From Ruegeria sp. YS9 (GTDB lineage Bacteria > Pseudomonadota > Alphaproteobacteria > Rhodobacterales > Rhodobacteraceae): a stretch of 64,000 nt of DNA. The translations under genes were made by a program, and so were the position numbers. The stretch lies in the NCBI RefSeq assembly GCF_024628725.1, contig NZ_CP102409.1:405001-469000 (forward strand), written 5' to 3'. The notes under the pieces are model-generated. The model did not search any database. It saw nothing but the letters and a program-made list of their open reading frames with translations, and was not told the origin of the DNA. Shown here piece after piece: positions 10,155-18,893 of this stretch (its first letter is position 1; every line of letters begins with the position of its first letter).

Positions 10155-10625
10155 ATGAAACAGATAATTTGGCCAATGGCACTACTGATGCTTATTGCGT
10201 TAAGCACTCAAACGGCGGCAAGTTTTCCGCCAATAATCCGCTTTATCGAACAACTGCTTGACCACCCAATCTGCGGATTTCCCAAGGCTTCAAAAATTGA
10301 AACCGCCAAATTAGCTTATTTCACATTGTACCGCGATCCAAGCGACTGCAATGGCAGCGGATCTGGCCGGTTCTGCAAAACACTAATTCGCGACAATATC
10401 AGTGGAAGCTGCCGTGAATACGGCCATACAAAGGGCCACATAGGAGTCGATGACAATATTCCACCAACCGTGACCCCACCGAAGGGGTGGGCACCATCTG
10501 TCACCGGTTCCTGGCCATTGTATTTAGTGGATTCTGAACGTGGCAGCATATTGTATGAGCAGCCCCAAATTTATATTCGGGTACCCGATAAAGCGGAACT
10601 GAAAGAGGAAGTATCCTTCAAGTAA
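10155..10625 (+). CDS. Secreted cysteine-containing protein of unknown function
   Basis: A 156-residue protein with a clear signal peptide (MKQIIWPMALLMLIALSTQTAA). The mature part has four cysteines (in HPICGF, SDCNGS, GRFCKT and GSCREY) that could form two disulfides in the periplasm. I do not recognise the family. The base composition is more AT-rich than the surrounding core genes, which agrees with island cargo. It runs toward the integrase, with only 36 bp between their 3' ends. Confidence 0.6.
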   Translation: MKQIIWPMALLMLIALSTQTAASFPPIIRFIEQLLDHPICGFPKASKIETAKLAYFTLYRDPSDCNGSGSGRFCKTLIRDNISGSCREYGHTKGHIGVDDNIPPTVTPPKGWAPSVTGSWPLYLVDSERGSILYEQPQIYIRVPDKAELKEEVSFK

Positions 10626-10661
10626 GTTCGTATGGTCAGGTCGCAAAGGGCTCTTTCCGCC

Positions 10662-11813
10662 CTAGGTAGACTTTGAAAACATCAACTCTGTCGCCTTGTC
10701 CACACTCTCCCTGACCGGGTCTAGGTTTAACCTTGCGTAGATTGCTGTGGATTGTTGGGACCGATGCCCGAGAGACTTACCAATAATGTATCCATTGGCC
10801 CCCGTTGCCGCCTGATAGCTGCCCAAGGTGCGACGCAGGTCATGAATGCGCAGGTCTTCAATCCCTGCCTCTTTCAGGATCCGGCTCCAAGCTTTCTTGG
10901 GATCGGCAAGGTGGCCGCTTTTGCCCGAGCCTTCAAAAACGTAGGGGCTGTCTGACTTGAGCTTTCGTTCGATTAGCAACTCAACTGCCTGTTGGGGGAG
11001 ATGAACCGTCAACGGGTCTGCATTCTTGGTTTCTTCGATCCGCCATGTGGCCGATGTGAAGTTGATTTCTTTCCACATCATTGCCAGCGTGTTTGACTTT
11101 CGTGCCCCTGTCAGAAGGGAAACCATAAAGAAATCTCTTGCGGCCTCGTTGGGCTCCTTGGCCAATGCCTCAAAGAAGCGAGGCAGTTCGTCAGGCTGCA
11201 AGAATCTGTCGCGGCTTTGTTCCCGAAACTTTTTGATACCAACAGCGGGGTTCACACCCTTCCACCCCCATTCAATGGCCTTGTTGAATATGGAGCGAAT
11301 ACGTTCAAGCAAACGGTTGGCCTGATACAAGCCGTTGTCCTTGCCGATCTTTGCATGAAGCCTTTCTACCTCAGCCCGATCAATGCTGGAAATCTTTCTG
11401 CGGAACCAATGCGACAGATATTTGTTTACTTCCCGCTCGTCATATATCCACGACTTCTTATGCACCTTGGAATACTTGTCCATGTATTCGGTAAAAAGCG
11501 CCCCAAAGGTCATTTCATCCCGAATGGCCTTTTTCTCTTTCTGAGGGTTCGCCCCAGACGCGATGCCGCCCTTGGCCTTTGCTGCCGCCTTGCGGGCCTG
11601 TTCCACGGTCATGTCAGGAAATTTGCCAAGCAACAGGCGTTCGGGTCGCCCTTCGATCCGTTTGTACAGGTAAAAGCTCTTCGATCCTGCCGCCGTCACA
11701 GCCAAAACCAATCCCGCTTCCCGTTCGTCATAGTAGTAGTCCCGTGATCCTTTCTTGGCGGCAGGGGCTTTCGAAAGGGCTGCTTTGGTGAAGTTCAAAC
11801 GGTGACTGGCCAC
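10662..11813 (-). CDS. Tyrosine-type site-specific integrase
   Basis: A 383-residue phage-type integrase that would insert the island into tRNA-fMet. An N-terminal DUF4102-like arm-binding region (SRDYYYDEREAGLVLAVTA, GRPERLLLGKFPDMT) is followed by a core-binding domain and the catalytic domain with Arg in TGARKSNTL, the HDLR motif in IHDLRRTLGS, His in LGHRSQQST and the Tyr nucleophile in AIYARL. All expected catalytic residues are present, so it should be active. I chose GTG at 11813, which has AAAGGA six bases upstream; an ATG at 11894 lacks a ribosome site and would translate through the GGTGCTAC repeats. It sits next to the right att repeat. Confidence 0.93.
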   Translation of the reverse strand: MASHRLNFTKAALSKAPAAKKGSRDYYYDEREAGLVLAVTAAGSKSFYLYKRIEGRPERLLLGKFPDMTVEQARKAAAKAKGGIASGANPQKEKKAIRDEMTFGALFTEYMDKYSKVHKKSWIYDEREVNKYLSHWFRRKISSIDRAEVERLHAKIGKDNGLYQANRLLERIRSIFNKAIEWGWKGVNPAVGIKKFREQSRDRFLQPDELPRFFEALAKEPNEAARDFFMVSLLTGARKSNTLAMMWKEINFTSATWRIEETKNADPLTVHLPQQAVELLIERKLKSDSPYVFEGSGKSGHLADPKKAWSRILKEAGIEDLRIHDLRRTLGSYQAATGANGYIIGKSLGHRSQQSTAIYARLNLDPVRESVDKATELMFSKST

Positions 11814-11834
11814 GGTATATCCTTTAGGTGTTTT

Positions 11835-11872
11835 GGTGCTACCGAAAGTTGACGGTGCTACACTGGTGCTAC
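11835..11872 (+). repeat. Three GGTGCTAC repeats near the right island end
   Basis: GGTGCTAC occurs at 11835-11842, 11854-11861 and 11865-11872; the last two are 11 bp apart as in the left-end pair at 2907-2925. They lie directly upstream of the integrase start and about 120 bp from the right att core. They could serve both as arm-type integrase sites and as autoregulatory operators of int. Confidence 0.5.
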
Positions 11873-11990
11873 ACCGGAGAGCAATTTTGGACAATGTGGA
11901 GAATGCTTACAACAAGCTAAAGCATAGGTAACATATTGATAAATCATGCAAGAAATAACCTTAGCAAATAACAGCAAACATACGACAATG

Positions 11991-12044
11991 AGGCTCATAA
12001 CCTGAAGGTCGTAGGTTCAAATCCTACTCCCGCAACCAAAAATA
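11991..12044 (+). repeat. attR-type direct repeat (partial tRNA-fMet copy)
   Basis: This 54-bp copy is identical to 2789-2842: the anticodon arm, variable region, T arm and CCA end of tRNA-fMet without the 5' half. It is not a working tRNA. It marks the right boundary of the island and the original downstream flank of the tRNA gene. Confidence 0.92.
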
Positions 12045-12175
12045 ACAGCCAAATATCAAACTCTTAGCATCGAATAACGCGAGGCTCTTTGCATTGCGCA
12101 AACTCAACTGGAAGCACTGTGGAAGCAAACTGCGCGCAAAATGGGTGTGGTGAACGCGCAACAGGGGCACCCCAG

Positions 12176-12490
12176 TCAGTCTTTTCTGCCGACGTTTTCT
12201 TCGAACGCAACCTTGAAAGCCGCCTGTTTCTCGGGGCCAGCCTCGGTTTGATACTTGGATTTCCATTCGTCCATCGTCATGCCGTAGAAAATCTCGCGGG
12301 CTTCATCCTTGCCCAGTTCGATTCCCTTTTCGTTTGCCGCTTCCTGATACCAGCGCGACAAACAGTTGCGGCAAAACCCGGCGAGGTTCATCATGTCGAT
12401 GTTCTGAACGTCCGTGCGGTCTTCCATCAGGTGCTTTTGCAACCGGCGAAATGCGGCAGCCTGAAGTTCAATTTCGGTTTGCTTGTCCAT
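12176..12490 (-). CDS. DUF1244 family protein
   Basis: A 104-residue soluble protein with the DUF1244 signature NMMNLAGFCRNCLSRWY-type segment (here MMNLAGFCRNCLSRWYQEA) and a Lys/Glu-rich C-terminus. The family is widespread in alphaproteobacteria and has no established biochemical role; the CRNC pair might bind a metal. It is the first host gene to the right of the island and stands apart from its neighbours. Confidence 0.85.
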   Translation of the reverse strand: MDKQTEIELQAAAFRRLQKHLMEDRTDVQNIDMMNLAGFCRNCLSRWYQEAANEKGIELGKDEAREIFYGMTMDEWKSKYQTEAGPEKQAAFKVAFEENVGRKD

Positions 12491-12577
12491 GAAGTGGCTC
12501 CGGATGGCGATTGAGTTGCTTCTGACCTAACAATCCAGTGGACCCGTTACAAGAATCAGACGTGCCGAAGCGCCTTT

Positions 12578-12817
12578 TCACATCAGTTTCAATGCCAGCC
12601 ACGGCACGATGCAGAAAACCAGCGTCAGGATTTTGTAGTTCGCAAGATACCTGAAATAGGCGCGTTTCACGTCGGGGCGTTCCATCCGAAACATCCTGCC
12701 GTGAATGTCGGCAATCCAATCCTGCAATAGCAGAACCATCAGGGTGGTAAACAGAAGCACCGCTATATTGAGCACGGCCATCCAACCAAAAAACGTCGTC
12801 AAAAACTCTCGTGTCAT
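12578..12817 (-). CDS. Small two-helix membrane protein (DUF6868-like)
   Basis: A 79-residue protein beginning MTREFLTTFFGWMAVLNIAVLL. It has two hydrophobic helices (about residues 10-33 and 58-77) separated by a charged loop RMFRMERPDVKRAYFRYLANYK. ATG at 12817 is preferred because AAAGGGGG lies just upstream; the open frame extends 24 codons further without support. It resembles small conserved inner-membrane proteins labelled DUF6868; function unknown. Confidence 0.7.
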   Translation of the reverse strand: MTREFLTTFFGWMAVLNIAVLLFTTLMVLLLQDWIADIHGRMFRMERPDVKRAYFRYLANYKILTLVFCIVPWLALKLM

Positions 12818-12904
12818 AATGACCCCCTTTCCCAGTTTATATGGGGAATGAAGGCCGTGCTCACAACAGCGTGATGCGCGGTAAAGCACACGAAAGACTT
12901 GCGG

Positions 12905-13642
12905 TCAAAGGTCGCTGGCTGCCAATGCATCTTCCAGGATTGGAGCCAATCGCTCGGCCCATTCCCTTTGCCCCGCATGGTCTGCGATCAAGTCGTTGCG
13001 CAGCTCGATCAGTGCGTTTGGGCGTCCGAACGCGGTACAGTGTTTGTCGATCGCATCCCCCGGCAGTATTCCGGTATACGGCTCGTTGACGCCAACGCAC
13101 AGATCATCCTCGGCCTGAAGCCTTTCGATCAGAGGGCGTGAGAACCGCTGGTCCAAGGTGTGCAGCACGCCAATATGCCATGGGCGCGGTTCACGACCAC
13201 GCAGTTGGCGGGTGAAGGAATGCATCGAAACGATCACCGCATGGGGCAGGGCAGCCATTTGTGCCAGTGCCTCGTGGTAGGGGCGGTAACACATATTCAG
13301 GCGACGTTCGCGTTCGACATCATCTGCATGGCGATTTCCCGGGATGATTGACCCGTCATAGAGCTTCATCAACAGCGTCGGATCGTCTTCACCCCGGTTC
13401 GGGTCGATGACCAACCGCGAGAAGTTGGCGGCAATCACCGGCGCGTTCAGGATCTCACCCAAGTGTTTCGACACCTCATACGCGCCGACATCATAGGCGA
13501 TGTGGCGTTCCATATCCTCGCGCGGCAGACCGAGGTCGCCGCCATTTACGTCTGGGGGAACAGTATTGGTTGCGTGGTCGCATGTGATCAGCCAGCGCGA
13601 CGGGCGATCCGCACCGTGGACGAAAAACGGAGTGTATGTCAT
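12905..13642 (-). CDS. N-formylglutamate amidohydrolase family protein
   Basis: A 245-residue metal-dependent hydrolase. Family motifs are visible: CDHATNTVP near residues 21-29, APVIAANFSRLVIDPNRG in the middle, and MHSFTRQLRG near residue 145. The family releases formate from N-formylglutamate (histidine degradation) or acts on related N-formyl amides; no hut genes are nearby, so the substrate is open. It is divergent from pyruvate kinase with about 140 bp between them. Confidence 0.85.
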   Translation of the reverse strand: MTYTPFFVHGADRPSRWLITCDHATNTVPPDVNGGDLGLPREDMERHIAYDVGAYEVSKHLGEILNAPVIAANFSRLVIDPNRGEDDPTLLMKLYDGSIIPGNRHADDVERERRLNMCYRPYHEALAQMAALPHAVIVSMHSFTRQLRGREPRPWHIGVLHTLDQRFSRPLIERLQAEDDLCVGVNEPYTGILPGDAIDKHCTAFGRPNALIELRNDLIADHAGQREWAERLAPILEDALAASDL

Positions 13643-13733
13643 GAGCCTGTCATCTAGTTTGCCGCAGGTGTAGGGCAGTTGCTTTGAAAAGGGAATTGCG
13701 CAATAAGCACCGAAACGATGTTTGCGGTAACAT

Positions 13734-13755
13734 TTTGCGGAAGCTGATCCGCAAA
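13734..13755 (+). promoter_or_regulatory. Inverted repeat upstream of pyruvate kinase
   Basis: TTTGCGGA, AGCTGA, TCCGCAAA forms a perfect 8-bp inverted repeat 30 bp before the pyk start codon. A further half-site TTTGCGG lies at 13721-13727. It could be an operator or a leader hairpin in the pyk transcript. Confidence 0.4.
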
Positions 13756-13784
13756 CCTGAGATGACGTAAGGAGGTCTTTGCTA

Positions 13785-15230
13785 ATGCGACGCCTGAGAA
13801 ATGTGAAAATCGTGGCGACGCTGGGGCCAGCGTCAAATGACTATGACACGATTCGTGCCCTGCACGAGGCTGGTGCGGATGTCTTTCGTCTGAACATGAG
13901 CCATGGCAGCCATGATGAGATCCGCGAACGGCACAAGATCATTCGGCAGGTGGAAAAGGACCTGGACAGCCCGATTGCCATTCTGGCCGACCTTCAGGGG
14001 CCCAAGCTGCGCGTTGGTGTCTTTGCCAACGAGGCCGAGGAACTGGAAGAAGGTGCAGCTTTCCGGCTCGACCTCAACACTGATGCTGGCGACGTCAACC
14101 GGGTCTGCCTGCCGCATCCCGAGATCTTTGCGGCGCTGGAACCGGGCGCGCGCCTGCTGGTGAATGATGGCAAGATCCGTCTGATCGTTCAGGACTGCGG
14201 ACAGGATTATGCAAATTGCGTGGTTGAGGTGGGTGGCACGATCTCGAACCGCAAGGGCGTCAACGTTCCTGACGTGGTGCTGCCGCTGGCGGCTTTGTCG
14301 GCCAAGGACCGAGATGATCTGGAGTTTGTCTGCCAACTGGGTGTGGACTGGTTGGCGCTGAGCTTCGTGCAGCGCGCCAAGGACGTTTTCGAGGCGCGCG
14401 CGCTGGCCGATGGCCGCGCGGCGATTCTGTCCAAGATTGAAAAACCTGCGGCAGTAGAGGCGTTTGACGACATCCTTGATGCGTCGGACGGGATCATGGT
14501 GGCCCGCGGCGACCTGGGTGTGGAACTGCCTGTATCTGCCGTGCCTCCGATCCAGAAACGCCTGGTTCGAAAATGCCGTGGGGCAGCCAAGCCCGTCATC
14601 GTCGCCACCCAGATGCTGGAAAGCATGATCGAAAGCCCGATGCCGACCCGTGCCGAAGTGTCGGACGTTGCGACGGCGATCTACGAAGGCACCGATGCCA
14701 TCATGCTCAGCGCGGAATCGGCAGCCGGTGCCTATCCGATCGAAGCGGTGCAGACGATGAACAAGGTTGCCATCGAAGTCGAAGCCGACCCGACATATAC
14801 GCAGATCATCGCCGCCTCGCGTACCGCCAAGGGAACCACCGTTGCGGATGGGATCGTTGCCGCGGCGCGCGAAATAGCCGAGAAGACCGAAATCAAGGCG
14901 ATCTGCTGTTTTACGCAAAGTGGCACGACAGCCGCATTGACCGCGCGCGAACGTCCCGGTGTTCCGATTATCGCAATGACGTCGCTGATGGGAACGGCGC
15001 GCAGGCTTTGCCTGACCTGGGGTTGCAACTGCGTCATGACGCCCGAGCTTGAACGGTTCAAAAGCGCGGTTGTAAACGCAGCGCGCGCCGCAAGGGCAGG
15101 GGGATTTGCAACCGAGACCGATCAGATCGTCGTCACTGCCGGCGTGCCGTTCAACGTGCCGGGCACGACCAACATTCTGCGCGTGGCCCCGTGTGACGAG
15201 CGACTGATCTACAGCACGGATCCCGAATAA
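13785..15230 (+). CDS. pyk: Pyruvate kinase
   Basis: A 481-residue glycolytic enzyme that converts phosphoenolpyruvate and ADP to pyruvate and ATP. All family signatures are present in order: KIVATLGPAS, RLNMSHGS, ILADLQGPKLRVG, the active-site block with LSKIEKPAAVEAFDDI and MVARGDLGVELP, and ATQMLESMIESPMPTRAE. Length is normal for a bacterial enzyme. The ATG at 13785 is chosen because AAGGAGG lies about nine bases upstream; an in-frame TTG at 13779 is too close to that site. It is a single gene with its own upstream region containing an inverted repeat. Confidence 0.97.
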   Translation: MRRLRNVKIVATLGPASNDYDTIRALHEAGADVFRLNMSHGSHDEIRERHKIIRQVEKDLDSPIAILADLQGPKLRVGVFANEAEELEEGAAFRLDLNTDAGDVNRVCLPHPEIFAALEPGARLLVNDGKIRLIVQDCGQDYANCVVEVGGTISNRKGVNVPDVVLPLAALSAKDRDDLEFVCQLGVDWLALSFVQRAKDVFEARALADGRAAILSKIEKPAAVEAFDDILDASDGIMVARGDLGVELPVSAVPPIQKRLVRKCRGAAKPVIVATQMLESMIESPMPTRAEVSDVATAIYEGTDAIMLSAESAAGAYPIEAVQTMNKVAIEVEADPTYTQIIAASRTAKGTTVADGIVAAAREIAEKTEIKAICCFTQSGTTAALTARERPGVPIIAMTSLMGTARRLCLTWGCNCVMTPELERFKSAVVNAARAARAGGFATETDQIVVTAGVPFNVPGTTNILRVAPCDERLIYSTDPE

Positions 15231-15242
15231 TCAGAACGGGTA

Positions 15243-15704
15243 TCAAAGCCCGGACACCCGTTGGCCAACAGGCTCTTTCACGGCTTCCATGACCGTGAAA
15301 GAGCTGGTTTGGTGAATCCCGGGCAGCTTGTTGATTTTCTCACCCAGTATCATCCGGAAATGCGCGATATCGCGGGTGCGGACAGTCAGCAGGTAATCGA
15401 ACGACCCTGCCACCATCAGGCAGCTTTCGATTTCCGGCACATCGCGTACGGCCTCGTTGAATTTATCCAGGGATTGCTCGGCCGTTGCGGTCAGCGACAC
15501 CTGTACGACGGTCAGAAGGGCCAGCCCCATTCTCTCTTTGTCGACGATGGCGCTGTAGCCCTTGATATAGCCGTTCTTTTCCAGCCGTTTCACGCGTTCC
15601 GAACAGGGCGTGTTTGTAAGGTTTACGCGCGCCGCAAGCTCAACTATTGAGAGCCGGCCATTGGCCTCAAGCTCGTGCAGGATGCGCTGATCGATATTGT
15701 CCAA
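15243..15704 (-). CDS. Lrp/AsnC family transcription regulator
   Basis: A 153-residue regulator. The N-terminal HTH reads DQRILHELEANGRLSIVELA and VNLTNTPCSERVKRLEKNGYI, followed by the RAM ligand-binding domain with VAGSFDYLLTVRTRDI. Such proteins sense amino acids and control their transport or breakdown. It diverges from the Usp and sodium/alanine symporter genes across an A/T-rich 197-bp spacer, so control of that symporter in response to an amino acid is a reasonable inference. Confidence 0.92.
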   Translation of the reverse strand: MDNIDQRILHELEANGRLSIVELAARVNLTNTPCSERVKRLEKNGYIKGYSAIVDKERMGLALLTVVQVSLTATAEQSLDKFNEAVRDVPEIESCLMVAGSFDYLLTVRTRDIAHFRMILGEKINKLPGIHQTSSFTVMEAVKEPVGQRVSGL

Positions 15705-15901
15705 TTCTCTACTAATCAGTAAATCTTCCTGTTTTTTTAGTGCAGAACGATAATTTACACTGAGTATAGGCCAAAAAAATCCCCAATTCCTAGTGAAAAT
15801 TCCTGATACTTACCAAAGGGCGGTCTTATTGAAAGTTCCAAGTTCCGGCTGCCCTGCCGGGGGCACGGGCCCCGGCCAAATGAAAAAAATGGAGGAACGA
15901 C

Positions 15902-16339
15902 ATGACAACAAAGATTGTCATAGGACTCGACGGGACAGAGACCGGTGAGCGCGTGATTGCCTTTGCCAAGGATTTGGCAAGGTTGATCGGCTCGTGTGAA
16001 CTGGTGGTCGCTTATGTGATCGAATGGTCCCCTTACACCTTTCAGACACCGGAAGAAAACGCGCAGCGTCACAAGCGAAGGGAAGAAGAGGTTGATCTGG
16101 CAACGTCGCGTATCGTGACGCCTGCCGTTGAGGCCCTCAGAGAGGCTGGTTTCGAAGCGCAGGGTGTTGTTCGTCATGGCGACGTGGCGGAGACCTTGAA
16201 CGCCATTACAATGGAAATGGGCGGCTCGCAGATCGTTGTCGGCCGGTCTTCGGCAGACGGGATCAAGAAACGTATCTTCGGCAGTTCGACCCAGAACCTT
16301 GTGATGCATGCCGATGTTCCGGTCACGGTTGTGAACTGA
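15902..16339 (+). CDS. Universal stress protein (UspA family)
   Basis: A 145-residue single-domain Usp beginning [21 protein letters not shown]. The C-terminal nucleotide-binding loop is visible as [33 protein letters not shown] with the G-x2-G-x9-GS pattern slightly altered. It is preceded by GGAGG and followed after 13 bp by the sodium/alanine symporter, so the two form an operon. Usp proteins next to transporters can regulate them through ATP or AMP binding. Confidence 0.92.
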   Translation: MTTKIVIGLDGTETGERVIAFAKDLARLIGSCELVVAYVIEWSPYTFQTPEENAQRHKRREEEVDLATSRIVTPAVEALREAGFEAQGVVRHGDVAETLNAITMEMGGSQIVVGRSSADGIKKRIFGSSTQNLVMHADVPVTVVN

Positions 16340-16352
16340 AGGGAGGGACAAA

Positions 16353-17903
16353 ATGAGAATGCTTAAACAACTCGGCGCCTCAACGGCCGCCGCTATTGTC
16401 GCCAGCCCTGCCTTTGCGCAAGATGCTCCGGGGCTTGATGAAAAAATCAACCAGGCTTTCGCTGACCTGACCGGCCCATTCGTCAGCTTCATCTTCGCAC
16501 CATTCCCCGGGACCAGCTTCCCGTGGATCGTGATGTGGCTGGTCATCGCAGCGACGGTCTTCACTCTGTACTTTGCTTTTGTGCAGATGCGGTTCTTCAG
16601 TCACGCAATCAGTCTTGTCAAAGGTGACTATTCCGACCCCAACGATGCAGGCGAGGTCAGCCACTTTCAGGCTCTGGCCACGGCGCTTTCGGGCACAGTC
16701 GGCCTGGGGAATATCGCGGGTGTCGCTGTTGCCGTCGGCATCGGCGGACCGGGTGCAACCTTCTGGATGATCCTGGCGGGTCTTCTGGGGATGGCGTCGA
16801 AATTCACCGAATGTACGCTGGGTGTGAAATACCGCAACGAGTACGAAGATGGCACCGTTTCGGGTGGCCCGATGTACTATATGTCCAAAGGGTTCAACGA
16901 ATTGGGCTTGCCGGGTGGCAAGATCCTTGCGGTTTTGTTCTCGATCTTCTGTATCCTTGGCGCGCTGGGTGGGGGCAACATGTTCCAGGCCAATCAGGCG
17001 CATCAGCAGATCGCGGGCATCGTGGGCGATTATCCGGGCTGGATTACAGGGCTGGTCTTTGCAGCGGTTGTTTTCATGGTCATCGTCGGCGGCCTGAAGT
17101 CCATCGCACGGGTGACTGAAAAGGTCGTACCGTTCATGGGCGTTCTCTACGTTCTGACCGCTCTGGTCATTATCCTGATGAATGCGGATATGATCGGCTG
17201 GGCCTTTGGCCAGATCTTCGCCGGTGCCTTCACCGGTCTGGGTGTTGCAGGCGGCATGGTCGGCGCGCTGATCCAAGGCTTCAAACGTGCGGCGTTTTCG
17301 AACGAAGCGGGTGTTGGCTCGGCAGCGATTGCACACTCGGCTGTTCGGACCAAGGAGCCGATCACCGAAGGCTTCGTTTCCTTGCTGGAACCGTTCATCG
17401 ACACCGTGGTGATCTGCACAATGACCGCTCTGGTCATCATCATCACCCAGCAATTGATCATCGACCCGGAAACCGGCAACTACATGCTGAATGAGGCCGG
17501 TACGGCGATTGCCACTGTTGACGGCAACTCGGGTGTCAGCCTGACCTCTGCCGCCTTCGGCAGCGCATTCGGTTTCTTCCCGTATATCCTGGCGGTTGCG
17601 GTGATCCTGTTTGCCTTCTCGACTATGATCAGCTGGTCCTATTACGGCCTCAAGGCCTGGACCTATCTGTTCGGTGAGGGCCACACCAAGGAACTGGTGT
17701 TCAAGGTCATTTTCTGCATCTTCGTTGTCATCGGGGCGGCGGCCAATCTCGGCCCGGTCATCGACTTCTCGGATGCGGCGATCTTTGCGATGGCGGTTGT
17801 GAACGTCTTTGCGCTCTACTTCCTGATGAAAGTGGTGCGTCAGGAGCTGGCGTCCTACTCCGAGCGTCTGAAGAGCGGCGAAATCCGTAAATTCAGCCAC
17901 TGA
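16353..17903 (+). CDS. Sodium:alanine/glycine symporter (AgcS family)
   Basis: A 516-residue inner-membrane transporter with about eleven hydrophobic helices. Family signatures include the [20 protein letters not shown] segment near residues 111-130, [14 protein letters not shown] and [15 protein letters not shown]. It would import alanine or glycine with sodium. It starts with [20 protein letters not shown] followed by FAQDAPG, which looks like a cleavable signal peptide ahead of the first membrane helix, an unusual addition for this family. It is co-transcribed with the upstream Usp gene and followed by a strong hairpin at 17911. Confidence 0.93.
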   Translation: MRMLKQLGASTAAAIVASPAFAQDAPGLDEKINQAFADLTGPFVSFIFAPFPGTSFPWIVMWLVIAATVFTLYFAFVQMRFFSHAISLVKGDYSDPNDAGEVSHFQALATALSGTVGLGNIAGVAVAVGIGGPGATFWMILAGLLGMASKFTECTLGVKYRNEYEDGTVSGGPMYYMSKGFNELGLPGGKILAVLFSIFCILGALGGGNMFQANQAHQQIAGIVGDYPGWITGLVFAAVVFMVIVGGLKSIARVTEKVVPFMGVLYVLTALVIILMNADMIGWAFGQIFAGAFTGLGVAGGMVGALIQGFKRAAFSNEAGVGSAAIAHSAVRTKEPITEGFVSLLEPFIDTVVICTMTALVIIITQQLIIDPETGNYMLNEAGTAIATVDGNSGVSLTSAAFGSAFGFFPYILAVAVILFAFSTMISWSYYGLKAWTYLFGEGHTKELVFKVIFCIFVVIGAAANLGPVIDFSDAAIFAMAVVNVFALYFLMKVVRQELASYSERLKSGEIRKFSH

Positions 17904-17910
17904 ACCCTTC

Positions 17911-17938
17911 CACCGGGGCGATCAATATCGCCCCGGTG
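17911..17938 (+). terminator. Strong hairpin after the symporter gene
   Basis: CACCGGGGCGAT and ATCGCCCCGGTG form a perfect 12-bp stem with a CAAT loop, starting 8 bp after the stop codon. No U-run follows, so it may be a transcript-stabilising or Rho-assisted terminator structure. Confidence 0.6.
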
Positions 17939-18086
17939 CCTGACCGGGCTGTAAAAAGCGCAGATTCTGGTCCAAACCCCCTTGTCAGCATAGGCGAACT
18001 TGCGTAAACGGCGCTTCTGATCGCGTGACCGGCCGAGATGGCATGCCGAGTCGCGTCTGAAACCGAACCCGAAAAAGGAGACGGAA

Positions 18087-18287
18087 ATGCCTAAGATGAA
18101 GACCAAGTCGAGCGCCAAAAAGCGCTTTAAGGTGACTGCGACCGGTAAGGTCCTTGCTGGCCAGGCCGGCAAACGGCACGGCATGATCAAGCGGACCAAG
18201 AAATTCATCCGCGACGCCCGTGGCAACACCACCCTGTCCGCCCCCGACGCCAAGATCGTCAAGGGCTACATGCCCTACGACCGCTAA
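18087..18287 (+). CDS. rpmI: 50S ribosomal protein L35
   Basis: A 66-residue basic protein, [20 protein letters not shown] at its start, the conserved L35 N-terminus. It is part of the large ribosomal subunit. It is followed after 14 bp by rplT; infC is not upstream here, which is common in alphaproteobacteria. A 148-bp leader after the symporter hairpin probably holds the promoter. Confidence 0.98.
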   Translation: MPKMKTKSSAKKRFKVTATGKVLAGQAGKRHGMIKRTKKFIRDARGNTTLSAPDAKIVKGYMPYDR

Positions 18288-18301
18288 GAGGAGATTAAGA
18301 C

Positions 18302-18667
18302 ATGTCCCGCGTTAAAGGTGGAACCGTAACTCACGCCCGTCACAAGAAGGTCATCAAGGCCGCCAAAGGTTACTATGGCCGCCGCAAGAGCACCTTCAAG
18401 GTTGCCCGTCAGGCCGTCGACAAGGCCAACCAGTACGCAACCCGCGACCGCAAGAACCGCAAGCGCAACTTCCGCGCGCTGTGGATCCAGCGTATCAACG
18501 CTGCTGTGCGTTCGCATGACGAAGCACTGACATATTCCCGTTTCATCAACGGCCTGAACCTGGCTGGTATCGAAGTGGACCGCAAAGTTCTGGCCGACCT
18601 GGCCGTGCACGAACCGGAAGCGTTCGGCGCGATCGTCGCCAAAGCTCAGGCTGCTCTGACAGCCTGA
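18302..18667 (+). CDS. rplT: 50S ribosomal protein L20
   Basis: A 121-residue basic protein with the family pattern [20 protein letters not shown] and [15 protein letters not shown]20 binds 23S rRNA early in 50S assembly. It forms a two-gene operon with rpmI and ends at a good intrinsic terminator at 18691. Confidence 0.98.
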   Translation: MSRVKGGTVTHARHKKVIKAAKGYYGRRKSTFKVARQAVDKANQYATRDRKNRKRNFRALWIQRINAAVRSHDEALTYSRFINGLNLAGIEVDRKVLADLAVHEPEAFGAIVAKAQAALTA

Positions 18668-18690
18668 TCCTCTTTCGAGAGACAATGAAA

Positions 18691-18724
18691 GAAAGGCCGT
18701 CCCATTTTGGGGCGGCCTTTTTCT
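18691..18724 (+). terminator. Intrinsic terminator of rpmI-rplT
   Basis: AAAGGCCGTCCC pairs with GGGGCGGCCTTT around a short ATTTT-type loop, followed by a T-run (TTTTTC). The arms are almost the same as those of the rplS-rpmE terminator at 37601-37630. Confidence 0.9.
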
Positions 18725-18818
18725 TGTGGCCAGCGGCGTAATCCGTGCGCTTGTTGGACCAGAATGATCCCGCCTTGTCGCATCGGCGTTTGCCCAACAT
18801 TCTTCATGCATGCGCGGT

Positions 18819-18832
18819 TTGATCTAGATCAT
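18819..18832 (+). promoter_or_regulatory. FNR/FnrL-like box upstream of the YeeE pair
   Basis: TTGAT-CTAG-ATCAT matches the FNR consensus TTGAT-N4-ATCAA at nine of ten positions and lies about 60 bp upstream of the first YeeE-family gene. It suggests control by oxygen limitation, though the sequence alone cannot show binding. Confidence 0.4.
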
Positions 18833-18893
18833 GCAGTTATTACTCCAAGATGATGTATATGATTTTTTGAATGTTTAGGGGAAAGGTGAAATC

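Noticed and set aside
11991..12044. A second tRNA-fMet gene
   Set aside because: Only the 3' half of the tRNA is present; it is the att repeat of the island.
13833..14918. Long minus-strand frame of 361 codons
   Set aside because: It is antisense to pyruvate kinase and is a composition shadow of that gene.
16380..17900. Minus-strand frame of 506 codons
   Set aside because: Fully antisense to the sodium/alanine symporter; it is charged low-complexity sequence without family features.
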